This document shows, in pieces, positions 38,123-51,900 of a DNA stretch of 64,000 nt. A program made the translations under genes and the position numbers. The notes under the pieces were generated by a model, which saw only the letters and a list, made by a program, of their open reading frames with translations, made no database searches and was not told where the DNA came from. The number at the start of each line of letters is the position of its first letter. The stretch's first letter is position 1. The stretch comes from Pelecanus crispus. Lineage: Eukaryota > Chordata > Aves > Pelecaniformes > Pelecanidae. The stretch is from positions 27,074,728 through 27,138,727 of the forward strand of contig NC_134676.1 in the NCBI RefSeq assembly GCF_030463565.1, written 5' to 3'.

Positions 38123-41100
38123 TTTTTTTCAGCCAAATCATTTCCATTTCGCATTGCTGTCCCACATCAGAGTATCTCATGTCCTAGTGGTAAGGAGAAA
38201 GGAGTTCAAGTCTTCCTTGAAAGCAGTGGGCACTGGTGCCCACCTCAAGGAAAGGACAGAACCCAACAAAAGCAGAGCATGGCAGCAACGTATACACCGC
38301 CACTGCTCTGTATAGGAAGAGTGCTGTGGCAATCCAGCTAGAGTAGATTTTGAGCCATGGTTTATTTGTGGTACTGTTTTTCTGTTCTTGAGTCACCACT
38401 ATGTACATTTGTTAGCATGAATGATGTACCTAATGTGTTATTTTTAATCTAAATTTCAATTAAAATGTGAGTTTCCAAACTTTTAACAGGAGTCTGACTA
38501 CCTTAATTCAAACATACTGCACAAGTTGAGCCACAGCAAGGTAGCTTTAATTGCAGCTTTAATAGCATTTAAGATCCCAGCCCACTGATGATGTTAGTGT
38601 TTCAGATTTCCATCCAAGTTCCAGTAATTATTACCACTTATTGATTAAAAAGTATGTGATCTGAAACTGTAGCCATGTGTTATACAATACAGTTGCATTA
38701 AAGAGACTTTCTAATTCAATGTATGTCTGACAAATGGTTTTTCATTTTGCAACTAAAGCACTGCAGTTCCTTTCTTGTGAAAAGGGGTGGCAAAGGTTGT
38801 AAAACAAATATTGCTTAATCACAGACTTTTAAAATGGCATTTGCTGCAAAGTGTCTTACCTTGACAAACACTAGAAAGAGGCTGAATTTGCTTAGACAAC
38901 AATATGTAAGGCAGAACTAAAAGTAAGGCTTTCAGTAGTTTAAAGAAAAGTCAGGATGTTACTATTGTCTCGTAGTTGCTATGGTCCATTTCTATTACAT
39001 TTACATATAATTGCATTTAGTTTAATTAAAGTTCTAACAGTTTCTAAACTTCCAAGAAGTAGCTCTTGGTTAAAATTTGGAACATTTACAAACCTACAGT
39101 CCAGAAGTTGTTAAGGAATACGTGCCACTCAGTGCACCACCACATTAATCATCTTTATGGATTTCAAAGCAGGTATAGATACAGCATTCTACAAATACAA
39201 AATACTGCCGAAAGAAATTATAAAGTAGTGGTTTGTATAGCTAAAAATATTACTTCCTTTCTTGAGTAAGGTCAACTGAGGTGGCAAGAGGGAACACAGA
39301 GTTCCGTTCTCTAATAATTCACACAATTAGAGATGCCTGCCTATCTAGTGACTTCTTCCCCAAGCTCCAGCTAGGTTTAGAATGGTGATGCAATGAGAAA
39401 GTGAATGTGCATTATTAATATCAGAGGAACACAAATATAAAGGTGTTGTCTTGCTCTGTGATTCACTGAAAGCTTGTTTTCAAATAGATGCCTTTTATTT
39501 GATTTGTGGTATCTTCCTATCAGTGAAATTCTGAGAGCGTAGCAATTGGTGTCCCTGACCAGCTTTAGGTATCACTCAGATGTAGTGAGATCAGTGATCT
39601 GGTCTAGCTGAGAAAGGTAAAGAAAAAATAACTCCAAATTTAATCACATCATTCTGACCACTTCCAATTGCTCTCTTCCCTTGGACAAAAAAAGTATCAC
39701 CCCACTGCCCAAGCTGTCATAGCCACATTTTTTCTCTAACACATCAAAAATACATGCATAGCAAAGACAGCAGCCCCGTGCTGCGGAACAGCAACACGTG
39801 CTTTGGCATACGCGCAACAACTACAGATGACACATGACTGTTTAATTAGGCTATAAACATTGCAAAATCTACTTGCAGCACTCTCAGCTGAAACAGTGGC
39901 AGAGCAGCTGATGCCGCAGAGGCATCGGTGGTCAGAGGCAGATGTTTTTTAAAACAGCCTGGGCTCCCGCCAGTACATCCTACCCAGCTCCAGTTGTACA
40001 CATTTGCGAAGCAGAAAAGCTGAGTGAACAGTTACAAGTAAACAGACTCCAAAGCAGGCTGTGTTCTCCAGGCCTCCGTTAGCCCCATTCCAAGCATGCT
40101 GCCAGTTACTAATGCAACCTCTAACTTCATCACCAAAAATCAGTCTCTGAAATTTCCCATCTCACCAGCTGAAAGTTTCTATTCCTGAACCGTGGGTACA
40201 AAAAAGTAAAACCAGGTCTTCTCAACGCTTTGTACAGCAGCTCCTTTGTGTTGAATGTTCTCCTTCACTTCCGAGTGATGTAACAGCACCGTGTAGGAAC
40301 ACTCACTGAAGCAGGACCGTACCTTTCATATATATATATACACACACACACATGTATTACTTCGTCACAGCACCAAGGGTACTGAGAGACGGTAAAACAA
40401 ACAAATTAAAAGCACTGTTGTTCGCTGTAATCACTATCCATCCATCCATCCAACAAAAAGCACATTTTAGATGAGTGGCATATGCTTCCATTAAACAGCT
40501 GGATAATTTCCTTTTTTTCCAGAACAAAACATACAGCAGCGTGATCCACAAGTCATATTTCCCATCAACACTTTTTTTTTTCCCCTCAGTAGTGTGTGAC
40601 ATGGTATCTAGTTTAATTCTAGCATAAAGTTAAACTAGTATTCTCCTGCTGAGGTAAAAAATCTGCACTTCTTTTGCAGTCTTCCTGATTTTTCTACCAA
40701 TGAGAAAAAAAGCTACTTGCAGACATGAAATGAATTTGTAGGAAAAAAAGTAAAAACTAATTTTTATGCATTTTAATGCACCTGAGTGAAACCTAACACA
40801 CTTTAATTATCTGATCGATTGTGCCTTACTACTGATTCATAACCAGAATGCTCTAGGTGCAGGCCTTTTCCTTGACAGAAATACCTTTCCAAAAGTATCA
40901 CTGAGTATTTTTAATCACAGTTCTCTTCCCTGTGCTGTTTTCTCTGTGTGTACATGCCTTCCCAACTCCGGGCTTACAACTTCTTGAGGAAAAATAGCTT
41001 CAGCAAACCAGAGTAATTACCTCCCCACAACAGCACTTAAATTGTGTAGTAACTCTAACCATAAAACATGACTGAATGATGCTGTACAACTATGCTTGCC

Positions 41101-41910
41101 ATTTACAAGAAAGTAAAAAAACTGTTCCTTTAGTCTGTGTCTACTGCCATCCTAGATCTGTAAATTACAAAGAAACAGATCGAGTTGATTAAGAATTTCA
41201 CTACTAAATCATGCATGCATGCACAAGTGTCTTCAAAAACTCACGTCTGCTATCTCCCAAAATAATCCTGACTGTACCTCAGAGCACTGTTCTCTGTGTT
41301 CCGCATACGCAAACATAACTATGTCCCAGTGGTCTAGATGAAGCTGGTTTGCCCTTCAAAGAAAACCCAGTAACAAATTCAGTACTAGAAAGCAGGTGTT
41401 GCAATTGGTATTATATGGGGGGGAGGAAATCAACAAACTGTGATAGTGCCTAAAAAAAAAAAGAAAAAGCAAGACACAGCAGTGATACAGAAATGTCAAT
41501 TCATAGAAAGAAATTAGGAAAATAAACACTACCAAAGCAATGCTGTCTTCAGCAACTTCATTTTACTTTCAACAGTGTTTTAGGGTTCACTTAATACCTG
41601 TAGAATTTCATTCAGTAATGACAGAACATGTTTAGATTTTAACCCTCATGAGTTTACAGCACAAGAAAGTGGGCTGCAAGTGTTCAAGAATTTTCTTTGT
41701 AACAGTTGAGTGGACTAATTCTCAATATCCCAATGTATTATTTTGATAGTGAACATTTTGTTTCCCCATTTCAGCAGAATTACAGCATTTATATACAGAA
41801 TTATAAAAACCAAGTGAGACTTTTACATAGATCATCTGCCCTGCACATTATCCTGACCATTAGAAGAAAAATCCCTATATTGGTCAAAACTATACAGAGC
41901 AAACACCCAG
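38123..41910. other. Intergenic region between the converging 3' ends of LHFPL2 and SCAMP1
   Basis: No coding exon, CR1 or LTR is recognisable. The region is AT-rich with simple repeats: (TA)n(CA)n at 40328-40353, a short TCCA run near 40437-40452 and CATG repeats near 41213-41222. Minus-strand AATAAA motifs also occur here (near 38360 and 39493), so a longer SCAMP1 3' UTR reaching into this stretch cannot be excluded. Confidence 0.6.
40328..40353. repeat. (TA)n(CA)n compound microsatellite
   Basis: Alternating TA units pass directly into CA units. It is likely to be length-polymorphic. Confidence 0.95.
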
Positions 41911-44760
41911 GAAAAAAGTCTTTTTTTTTTATTCTATGACACTGTGTTAATACAATAAATATACAAAACTTCTGAACTACTCAGACATGCAACAGAGGGA
42001 CAGAAGTGCATTTGTACAGAACCATGACATTCACCAGGATGGCAGAGCATTGTTAGTAATTTACAAAATATACAAACATCCCTCAGATAAATAAAACCAA
42101 CTCCTAAATTACAGATCAATGACTACTGACATTCCAGTGTTTAAACTTCATACTTTGTATTCGATTTGCCACAATACTATAAAATGACAACTGAAGTGGG
42201 CGCCATACTCCGATTAATTAATAAGAGACTGTAAAATCTAGTTTTCTTTAGGTACAAAATATTTTAACAAGTATCAGCCTTCTGTTGTCAAAGCTAAACT
42301 CAAACTTCTCCCTCCCTTTTGGGGTGCAAAGTGTCAGAGATTTCTGGTTTAAACAATTCATGCGTAACTGAACCCTGAATTTCACTTAGGAAGTTCAAAT
42401 CTGTACATTCAACCCATGACAATACAAATCAACACTCCTATACACGGAACATTAAATAGGTTTTCTCACAGAGCCTTTAAACATTTGGGAAAAAAAATTT
42501 CCCTGCCAAATTCAGGTTTTATTCCTAATGGGTTTTTTCCGTAATATAGTCTAGTAATGTATCTTATTATGAAATCTTCAACTTAAGTTAAATTGCAAGG
42601 ATGATGTCCCTGGGATTCCTATCCAAGAGGTATCAAGAGAATTGCTTAAATTTAGGTTTAGAAGTAATACATAGTAGAGTTCCTAGATACAACCCTCAAG
42701 TTTAAAAGATTATGAAAAGAACAATCTTGATATACAGCTGTTGTGGAAGGATGATGCCTGATCTCTGTAGAAAATGGTGGCTTTTATCTGGAAAGCTTTT
42801 AATATCATTCCACGCAAATTCAAGTTCAATGCTAGCATGTCCACTAGTATGAAATTTTAGAGCCCCTATTACACAGAATATTTAAATTGCTTTTAACTTC
42901 ATGATGCAGAGAACATTTAGAAGCAAGTATATTCATTAATAAGAACTTCAGCATAGGTGAAATGACATTTATCCAAATTCAAGTTGGATTTAAAGAAATA
43001 GTAACAGAAAGGAGACTAATAGGGACTTCACGCTAACAGTACAATACTGATCCAGGGATTAAGCTAGCGGTTTTATTTTTTGTAATGCTCTTCTGTAATT
43101 ATGAAAACAGTGTAGTGAAAAAGAATCTATGAAGGTCGGTCCACATTCATGGAGGGGCCTCAAGAATTTTATGCTGTTTTACTAAAGGTGATTCACCTTA
43201 AGAGCTGAATTCATTTCAGCCACGGTGTATACTTACACAGGTTGTGGGATGTGGTCCTTCCTGTTTTCATTTTCTAAAACAGGGTTTGAAAAACTAGCCC
43301 ACGTATTGTGCATAAAACTTATGAGGCAATCCAAGAATACAAATAGTCTTCAAAGGAGAGAAACGTGATGTTATGCTAAGACCTGATTATATGCTAGAAT
43401 ATGATGATGGTATGTACCATTACAGATTGTTCAGTTCCACAGCACCAATTTAACCTCTTAGGCCTCCAGTTCAATGAGTTTAAATTTAACTTTGTTAAAC
43501 TTTTTTTAAAAAAGGGTTTTTTTTATCTTTGTTAACTTTTCCCACTCAATAGTTTAGAAGCTTTTTTCCCCCAACTTAAATCACATCACAGAGATGGCTG
43601 AGTTAACGTTAAAATGAATTCAAGTATCTGCTAAATGCCATTGCTTAAAAAGCTTGGGTTTAGACAATATACCTGTTAGAAAAATTAAATACTGTATATT
43701 TAGGTTTTTGGACAAGCAGTAAACAGAGTGACTGACTAGGCTAGAGATTTAGTACCACTAAACACAAATCTACACTTAAAAAAAAAAAATCCAAAAAAAT
43801 CCCAAATACAACAAAAATACCACTGCACGTAGAAGAGGGAAGGGGGGGCAAGAAACTAGTGTTCTAAAAGTCAATATTGGTTTCTTTTCCAGCAAAATTA
43901 TTACCCCAAGACATGAATACTGAAATTAAAAATAGCAAATATATAATCATTTAGCTTTGTGATTGAAGCCATCAGTTAACTTCCTTAAACTGTACACTGC
44001 ATTACACATTCTATTACAGAGAATGTTTATGCACCATAGTCATTTCTCACAGGTAGAGAATACTCCATGAAAATAGATACAAACAAACGCTATAATTATA
44101 AAGTGGCGCAGGTAAATTCTGGACCAAAGCACTATTTAAACAAGATCAGATAACTCAACAGTATTCATGCAAACTTACAGGTTTATATCAAAAGACTTAT
44201 CCTAAAAAAACCCCAAGAAAAGAATTTATACTACTACCCTACTTGTATTTGTCCTCCAGCAGCTGCTGAAATTGCAAAAGCAGTAGCCAAACCTAACTTT
44301 TCTACATCTCTCAGTCTACCCCACTTCTTATAGTAGAAATAGGGAAAACAGTTTTTATGAAGAAACCTAATTGATCCAAAGTGCTTTCCTGAAGTTAAAA
44401 AAAAAAAAATTACCAGAGTGAACTGCTAAAAAACCTTCCAAATTCTTAATGCATTGATTTGATCACTATATACCACAATTCATTCTCAGGCCAATTGTTG
44501 AAATTATTTATCCTCCATGAAATATGGAAGGCTTTATATTCTAGAATGCAACATCTTAAAGAAAGGCAAAGAATGGTTATCTTTTTAAAATAAATAAATT
44601 TATAATAAAATAAACCAAACGTTTCCCATTTTACCCATGCACAGCTGCAGAAGAGACAAACATGCTGTGTGAATTTTGATCTAGGCTTTTAGGGAATAGA
44701 ATAAGTGACTGGAAAGTAAAGTACAATCGAAGAGAACTGTGATGACTTTTTAATGTTTCT
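41911..44760 (-). other. SCAMP1: Probable SCAMP1 3' UTR
   Basis: On the minus strand, about 2.85 kb of AT-rich sequence without repeats or recognisable frames follows the SCAMP1 stop. AATAAA motifs are at 43072-43077, 42518-42523 and 41928-41933. The last lies in GTCATAGAATAAAAAAAAAA and is followed by a T-rich stretch (GACTTTTTTCC), so it is taken as the distal end. Alternative polyadenylation at the nearer sites is plausible. The end is inferred. Confidence 0.45.
41928..41933 (-). promoter_or_regulatory. SCAMP1: Candidate distal poly(A) signal of SCAMP1
   Basis: TTTATT on the plus strand is AATAAA on the minus strand, followed by a T-rich element about 15 bases downstream on that strand. 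The adjoining A-run weakens the call, since A-runs create this motif by chance. Confidence 0.4.
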
Positions 44761-44925
44761 CTACATTCGGTTACCCTTGAACGCATTTTGAGCTGCGCTG
44801 GTTGCTGCTGTTGATGCGGCGCTGGCTGCAGCAGTTTGTACGGTTTTGTTGGACATCACTCCTGTTGCAAACTCCTGCTGCGCTTTCTCAAAACTAGCAC
44901 CAGTTGTGCGGTAGAGACCATGCAC
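44761..44925 (-). CDS. SCAMP1: SCAMP1 last exon (C-terminal cytoplasmic tail)
   Basis: The exon follows CCCTAG and reads [19 protein letters not shown], then [15 protein letters not shown], and ends [11 protein letters not shown] before TAG (plus-strand CTA at 44761-44763). It matches the C-terminus of secretory carrier membrane protein 1, which acts in post-Golgi and endosomal recycling membranes. The tail is cytoplasmic and Ala/Ser/Thr-rich. The last two residues (Arg-Met) differ from the human Gln-Ile as I recall it. The exon begins in phase 0 directly after the Lys-Lys that closes TM4. The intron to the next exon upstream (44926-45032) is only 107 bp. Confidence 0.97.
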   Translation of the reverse strand: MHGLYRTTGASFEKAQQEFATGVMSNKTVQTAAASAASTAATSAAQNAFKGNRM

Positions 44926-45032
44926 CTAGGGAGGTGGAAAAGCAGTGAAAAAAGAGTGTACCTCTCTCAAGCAGGAAGGCAAAATCCAGATCAAACATAG
45001 GAAATAGAAGAGGAAAATAATATGTGACTTAC

Positions 45033-45150
45033 CTTTTTAAACATAACTAATGAGATAACAGCAGATGCTGTGAAAAGTGCAGCTATGATGATCATCATAA
45101 TGCCAACAGGAATACTCTTATTAAGACCAGTAAGAGATGAAATCCACCCA
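45033..45150 (-). CDS. SCAMP1: SCAMP1 exon encoding TM4
   Basis: The exon starts after TTCCTTCAG with a T that completes a Cys codon (TG/T), then reads [19 protein letters not shown] and [20 protein letters not shown]. It ends AAAAAG/GTAAGT, a strong donor. It supplies the luminal loop between TM3 and TM4 and the whole of TM4. The Lys-Ser in GLNKSIP replaces Gln-Asn in the human protein as I recall it; the rest is nearly identical. The 118 bp exon runs from phase 2 to phase 0. Confidence 0.97.
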
Positions 45151-47033
45151 CTGAAGGAAAAAGACAGGACAAACTTCACTAGCACAGCACATGAACCATT
45201 CAACCACAGGTATCCACATCATGGGAAGCTTTATAACCTCCTGGTTCTGATCAACTTCTAGTATTTTTGGAGAAAAAGTCATGGGAATTTTGCATAAGCA
45301 CATTTGGGTTCTATAATAAGCTTTTAGAACTTAGTTTCCATTTTTCCCAATGCATGCAGTGAAACTATACAAAAAGATGTAGTAAAGATTATTATTATCC
45401 TTGAGCAGAATTGTGAAGAAATTAGAGAGTTGCTCATCAACTTTCTGGGGTTTTTCTGTCATACTGTCATTTTCAGACTGATTTAAGACTACATGATTTC
45501 ATGGTAGAGAAAATGTCCCTAAAAAGATAGCTTCTAGCTTCTTCAAATATAAAACAAAAACATGCCACACACACAGCTTCTATGTGAGAAGACTCATTTA
45601 ATTGTATCCACACAGTGATGCTTTCTCAATTGAGGTTAATATAATCATTTCTTGAAGCATCAGATTAACTAATAGAAAAGATTGCTATGTCAGTATCTAC
45701 TTCAAATATTTACCTTTTCTTCAAAATTGAAACACCAACAGAAAAATACAATATCAAACTTGAAACCACAAAAAGCAGGCTGCCATAAAAAAAATAAAAC
45801 ATCAAGACAGAACAGATTCTTCCACAGAAAAAAAAGCAAAAAGTTTCTGTAAATCCAAACAACTTTAAAACTTTCCTCTACCCATTTCAAATTGCTTTGA
45901 TATCCCCTATGTCCAACTGGACTCTCAGAACTCCAAAATTGAAACTGTAATTAGCATTTTATGATGATCTGGCTACTCTTCATACCCCTTCCCCAAGTAT
46001 CCTTAAAAGCACAATCCACATACTTGGAAAGTTGACCCTCTAAAATACATTGATTGACATTAACAAAATAAAAAAGTATCTATGAGAAAGCAAAATAGCA
46101 GATTTGAGAGCAAAAATTATAAAATATGATCTTTCCTTACACAACAGTTCTAAAGCAATGCTGTTTTGTCTGCCTTACGTATGTTTGGAGGTTAGCGGCA
46201 AAAAGCACTGAAAAAGAGAACTGTCATTACCCAGCTACAGTACTGCCAGTCATAGCTCTCTATAATACCAGCTGGCTACTACAACCATGCTTTTAGGAAA
46301 TTCAAGTTTGTTGGTTTCTTTTCCAAGAATGGTGACTGATTCCCAACAGCTTTTTCATGTAAAATCTGAGTATTAGACCCCAAACACTCAAATAAAAGAT
46401 AATATACATAAAAGCTTCATGTAAAAGCTTACTGTACTTACAAACATCAAAAAGAAAAATTAACTATTACAGAATAAGGAGATGACTCGGACAAATGAGC
46501 TTTTCAAATAATATCAAAGATATACCACTATATTCACCTGAATACATTGTTGACTCATTCTTCAAATTTTAGCCATAAATTTCCTTAGTAAGTAGTAAGT
46601 ACATTAATATAATCAGAAATACTAATGATACAAAATAATATGCAAACAGTATACTGTTACAGTCTAAAGTATTTTCATTTTCTCTAAATTTTGCTTATGT
46701 CTTTGTCTTAAACATAGAGCAAGTTACATCTCCACACACCACCAAAACAGAGGAGGTAACGTATAAAAGAGTAGTTCAAAGTGGTTTACACACTGAAGAA
46801 TAAAATTTTGACCAGCCTAATAACAGAATTACCTCACACTCTTGTGATACATTTCACCCACTTGTCCTAGTTAAGAGCACTCCAAAAATCCTTTTTTTTT
46901 GAGTGCTAAACATAACAATTCCAGTGAACACAAGATTTTTTAAAAACATACACAGACTGTATTGCAGTTGCTATATCAAGTATGAGTGTTTGTCTTACAG
47001 ACAGTACAACGCTACAGCAAAAAAAATACTCAC
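45151..47033 (-). other. SCAMP1: SCAMP1 intron (1.9 kb)
   Basis: GTGAGT donor (at the 47033 end) and TTCCTTCAG acceptor. The sequence is AT-rich with no recognisable gene or transposable element. Confidence 0.9.
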
Positions 47034-47135
47034 CAGTTTCCCCATCTTTGAAATCCTGCAGCCTGAAGCACATGTATAGCAAACTGACAGATATATACAA
47101 AGAAGAACACAAAGAACCTGAATGAACTGTCACTC
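47034..47135 (-). CDS. SCAMP1: SCAMP1 exon encoding TM3
   Basis: The exon starts after CTCTTTCAG, completes an Arg codon (AG/G), and reads [18 protein letters not shown] then [15 protein letters not shown]. It ends AACTG/GTGAG in the middle of a Cys codon. It encodes the end of the conserved loop between TM2 and TM3 (the E-peptide region, [11 protein letters not shown] across this junction) and TM3. The E peptide of SCAMPs is known to interact with phosphoinositide-dependent membrane fusion steps. It is almost identical to mammals, except that Gln-Arg replaces His-Asn before TrpGly as I recall the human sequence. Confidence 0.97.
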
Positions 47136-48804
47136 CTGAAAGAGGAGGGAAAAAAGATTAAAGCAGCCAGGAAATTAATGACTATTTGCAAATACTGTAG
47201 TACCAATCTAAATTTTTTTTCTCTATTAACTAGAGGAAAAGTGCTTCCATTTATTGACAATGACTTGAAGTATCAGTAATTCTGTGGTTTTGTAGAGTAT
47301 TTATTTTAGAGGAGCTGCTCCCTCTTCTTTAATATTGTATTCTTGCCACTTGCACCTCTAACAGAGGTGAGAATAGCAGCAAGATACTATTCTTTTGTGT
47401 CTGTTCAGCACACAGCAGGGCCTCTTAGACTAAACAGAGAAGTTTTGCTTCAATGCATGGAGAACAGAATTCTGTTCCACTTTCAGACTGAAGTTCACAG
47501 TGCTGGCAGGATGGGAAGAAAATACTTTACTTGTAAAAGGAAATAAAATCTAATATGGAATTACTGAAACATAGGGCAGTCAAGAATACTGAATCAGGTG
47601 TTGCTTAAAAGCAAAATATACAAAACAGGTTTGCTGTTTAAATTACTAAAATGCCAGCCTGACAAAGGCTGAAAGTAAAAAAACAAACCAAAAAACCAAA
47701 TATAAAGGTACAGGCAAAACCTCAAAGACCTCAACTTATTACTATCAAAACTAATGATCATATGATATGCTTGCTAACAGAGTTCTAAAGAAAGTAGAAA
47801 TCGCTTAGTTAAGTCATAGAAACAGATTTTGCTGTTACTAAGTTCTTCCTGCAGAAGGGAGTTTGTTCACTTCTGTTTATTCAACCAGTTCAGTTCAGTA
47901 ACTATTTCATTTTCAGATGAGCAACTGACCAAAAGTTGAATATGCAAGTAGCAATTTTCCTCTTCCAAACAATCAATATTCATTAAAAAAAGCTATGGAT
48001 TTACTAGAGATGTATGAGTGCTCAAAGATATGTGGGTACAGCAATACTTCCTTGGTTAGCAAAAATAAGTATCTCCTTTACTCTACAGGTTAAGCTTAAC
48101 TGCAATTTCTGAATTACTGCATTTTAACTAAGAATATCTTGAATCATTTCAATATAAAAAAAAAATTCCCAAGAAATACTGTAAGAGTACAGGATTTAGA
48201 ATCTCTACATGCTGATGTTCACGAAAAAGTTCAATTTTGCATGCAAAACAACCATCCTATTCTTAAACACAAAGCTACCACACTTGTGAAGTCTGCAAAG
48301 ATTGCTAAAAGCTAGGAAAAATACTAGAGTTTGATTACCATATACCTGCTCTACTCATTCTTAAGAATCTCAGTCTACTTCAGTTACAGACACTGTAGGT
48401 CACTTAACCGTATAAGATTTTTAAGTGTAGAGTTTTATGAAATTCATTCAGGAAGCCAAAAATTTAAGACATTCTTAACTATTAATGTACTCAAATCTTG
48501 GTGTGAAGGGATAGAGGTTTAATGAGAATTTTCCTTAAAATTGTTACCAGTCCTATACAAGGTTAAAAACTTCCTACAAGTCTTTTGTCAGTGGCAGAAG
48601 CTATAAATACTTTAAAGGATATTCCATGATATTGCTAACTATTGCCATCTATGATTCAAATACAACTGAATTAATGGCAAGCATACTACTTGTTTCTACT
48701 GAAAGCGTATTAAAGGATTATCATAACGATAATCAAGCAAATTCTGGAATGTTAATGCATTTTGACAAGTTTTTAAACATCCTAAGTCAAGCTGAAGTTG
48801 TTAC
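47136..48804 (-). other. SCAMP1: SCAMP1 intron (1.7 kb)
   Basis: GTAACA donor (at the 48804 end) and TTTCAG acceptor. AT-rich, with nothing recognisable inside. Confidence 0.9.
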
Positions 48805-48964
48805 CTGAAAGCTCCATAAAGTGGTCTGTACCAGCAGACAAAAGAACAAGGGGTAAAAAGCAAGAACCAGAGAATACTCAATCCAAAATCAACCCCTCGT
48901 GTAGCATCAACGTAAAACCAGGCCAAACATCCAAAGATATTAAGAAACAGTGTCACTGTATGGA
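48805..48964 (-). CDS. SCAMP1: SCAMP1 exon encoding TM1-TM2
   Basis: It begins after CTACAG with TC, completing a Phe codon (T/TC), and reads [20 protein letters not shown], then [16 protein letters not shown] and [10 protein letters not shown]. It ends TTTCAG/GTAACA within an Arg codon. It encodes most of TM1, the short luminal loop, TM2 and the [10 protein letters not shown] segment, the most conserved SCAMP signature on the cytoplasmic face. Differences from human as recalled (Thr for Ala after [10 protein letters not shown] in the loop) are conservative. 160 bp. Confidence 0.97.
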
Positions 48965-51900
48965 CTGTAGAAGCAAAAGCAAAATAGTCTTAATTAAGTT
49001 ATGTTTATACAATAAATTATTACAGCTGTTAAAGTAACACCCAAACGGAGTATTTTTAAACAGAACATCACCATGCTGACAATAAATCAATACCCTCTCA
49101 ATACCCTCAGCAATAAGCTGATTTTTATACAGTTTTCTAACTTTCAAGTTAAACCCTGTATTCACAAGGGACAGTACTGAATATGAAAATTCAAGTACTA
49201 TCAGGTATATGGTGAAAGAAAAAATCCTGTCATAAAAAATAAAACATTTTCAAACTTAAAATGATAAAAAAGAGGTTTCTACAGCTGCAACAATTGATAC
49301 TCTTTCTACAGTTAACAACTGGATACAGATGTTTAACAGACTACTGAACATTTTTTGGAGAGAAAGCTTACACATCATATAAAATGCATCAGAAATTTAG
49401 CACTGTACACATTCTAATTTGAAAATAAAAATTTCCAAAAAAATATTTCAATGAAAAGCTCTGTGTCTTCCAAGTAATAAAGCAAAAAACCCCACCAGTT
49501 AGTAAAAATGTTTCTTAGTAAAACAAGATCTGCAAAAAACTCTTCTAGATGCTTTAATACATATTGCATATTCAAATATTTCTTGTAACATTGGTCTTAA
49601 ACACCTGCCTTTTTGGTGCTCCATTCTTACCTCAATACTAGCATTTTCTCACTGACAGACCTTGTTACAGGTTAACTACTGAATTTCCACTAAAGAAAAT
49701 GCATTGGCACTATGACTTCACAATTTATTTCAAATACATTTAGCTCTTACAACAGAAAAAGATACAGAAGTATTAACAAACATTACAACTACTACCTTCA
49801 TGCTATCTGGCACAGTAGTTAGTTCTGCCAGACTTAAAAGATCAGCATGAATTGCTGTCTTTGTTCAGCAATAACCAGTGATTCAGGAGTGATTTTGCTA
49901 TGTCGGAGGACAGTTTCGGTCCTTGTGGACCAGGATAAAGTAGCATATTTATAAGCTGCTCCTTGCAGCAATGATTTTTTTATTTAAGTTCAGAGAAACA
50001 TTTTAGTCATTCTCCTGGAAGGTAAGGTTAACAGAAGAACTGGCAAGATCATAAAGATTCTGGAAAAAAAGACTCCTCAAACTCTCTGCTGCCCGCTTAA
50101 CTAGTACTTAAAAAGTCCTAAATCAACTCAGTGGGAAAAAAATCTTGAAGCAAAATGCCCACATCATTGCATGCAAGGCTGATGAACCTCAAAACATTTC
50201 CCTCAGACAAATTGTATTTTCCTCCAAAAGTCATCAGAAACAGAAAACCTTGTACTTTTAAATAAAAAGCATTTCATGCATCTACATATCTTAGCACTGT
50301 CACAAGAGGTCAGCCAAGCAATTAATTTCAGAATTTGCATGTGTATGCCTCAAAGCACAACAAAGGATATAAATCCAAATTCCTGCCTTCCTTTGATAAA
50401 TATAAGAAACTTACTAAGGGGTATTCGTTCTTTTTCTAGTCAATACTGGAAATCAGGGAGACCCCCTAGATTACTAGAAACACCCACATTCTGGTGGAGT
50501 TTGAACTTTCCAAAATTACTACTTTTTTGTAATTGCAATTAAGGTAACAAGACAAGTTTTAGAAGAATACCATCAGTGCAGAAGAGGGCTGAAACATCAT
50601 ACCCACTACTGATACTTATTAGCACAATAAAACCAGCAACATAGCGGTCTACTTCACCACTGTCACAGAGAATCTCAGCTGTGAGAACCAAGCATTAGCA
50701 AGCTACGGATGAAGACATGGGACTTCACTGACAATTCTTCCTTCCCTCCCCTCACCATTCTCTCTGCCTGCTGCAAGGTGCAGAAAGGGATTTGTTCTTT
50801 GAGCCAACACCTTCACTAAATGACCTAGATAAGCTTTGCTGTTGTATGAACAGACAGGTGTTTTTATGTTCAGTGTAACAGTGTTAAGTACCTTCCACCT
50901 ACTTGCCTCTTCAAATTGAACCACGATACAAGTTATTAGAAGATAATGACCACCTGGGGGCTGAAATGACCTAAGCCTTTGGCAGAAGTTGGCAACACAG
51001 AATGTCTATGAGACAATAACTTCACAGTACTCAGTGTGAAGTGATCTACGAAATACTTCTGGTTTAGCCATGGAAGCAGTTGAGGTTTTAAAAAAAACAA
51101 AACAAAACAAAACACCAAAGGGCATTCATGCCAGAATAAGAGTGAACAATGGGAAATTACTTAATATATATTCAGACTCAACTTCATTTTTATTGGTGTA
51201 CATTTTCTTGTACAGTAGAACCCTACTTAGATGTACATTCCCTGTCTCAATTAACTACACTTTATCATACATTAATGTTTCAAAGTGAATTGTAGATAAA
51301 GACCACAAGTTGCACCGATGCTATTTGGCATCTACATTATTGAGATTATTATTTTGCGGTCCCATTTGGGACCACATAAAAATAGATTTTTGTAGTAAGT
51401 TTCACTTCAGTAATGTTTTATTAATGATATTCTCAAAAAACCAAAGTCCTTGCTAGGACACATGACAAAAGAATGCGCTTCTTCCCAGGAATCAGCTGGA
51501 CTGTTACCCTGTAATGCACTGCCTCAAGGGGAATGGGACGCCTACAAAACGGAGGCTTTGAAGCCACAAGGCAACTGACGAGGACAAAGCTGGTGAAGTT
51601 TGATCACACGCAACCTTGGAGCACAGAGTGGCTTCCAATGTAGTGAACTACAAGGCTTTTGTTCCTTGTCTGTTCTGCTCTTTTTGGAGAGGGGACAGGT
51701 AAGATATGTACAAACACGCCTTACAAATGACAGAATTATTTTCCATAGGAAAAGATATATTCTAAAATAGGCTTAGATCAGCACATAAGCACATACTATC
51801 AAAAATGTGATGGTGTTTTTTTCTCCACAACATATATTAGGACTTCAGCTAACATACAGGACAGAGTCCATATTGTAAAATTCTTGATGCTACACAATAA

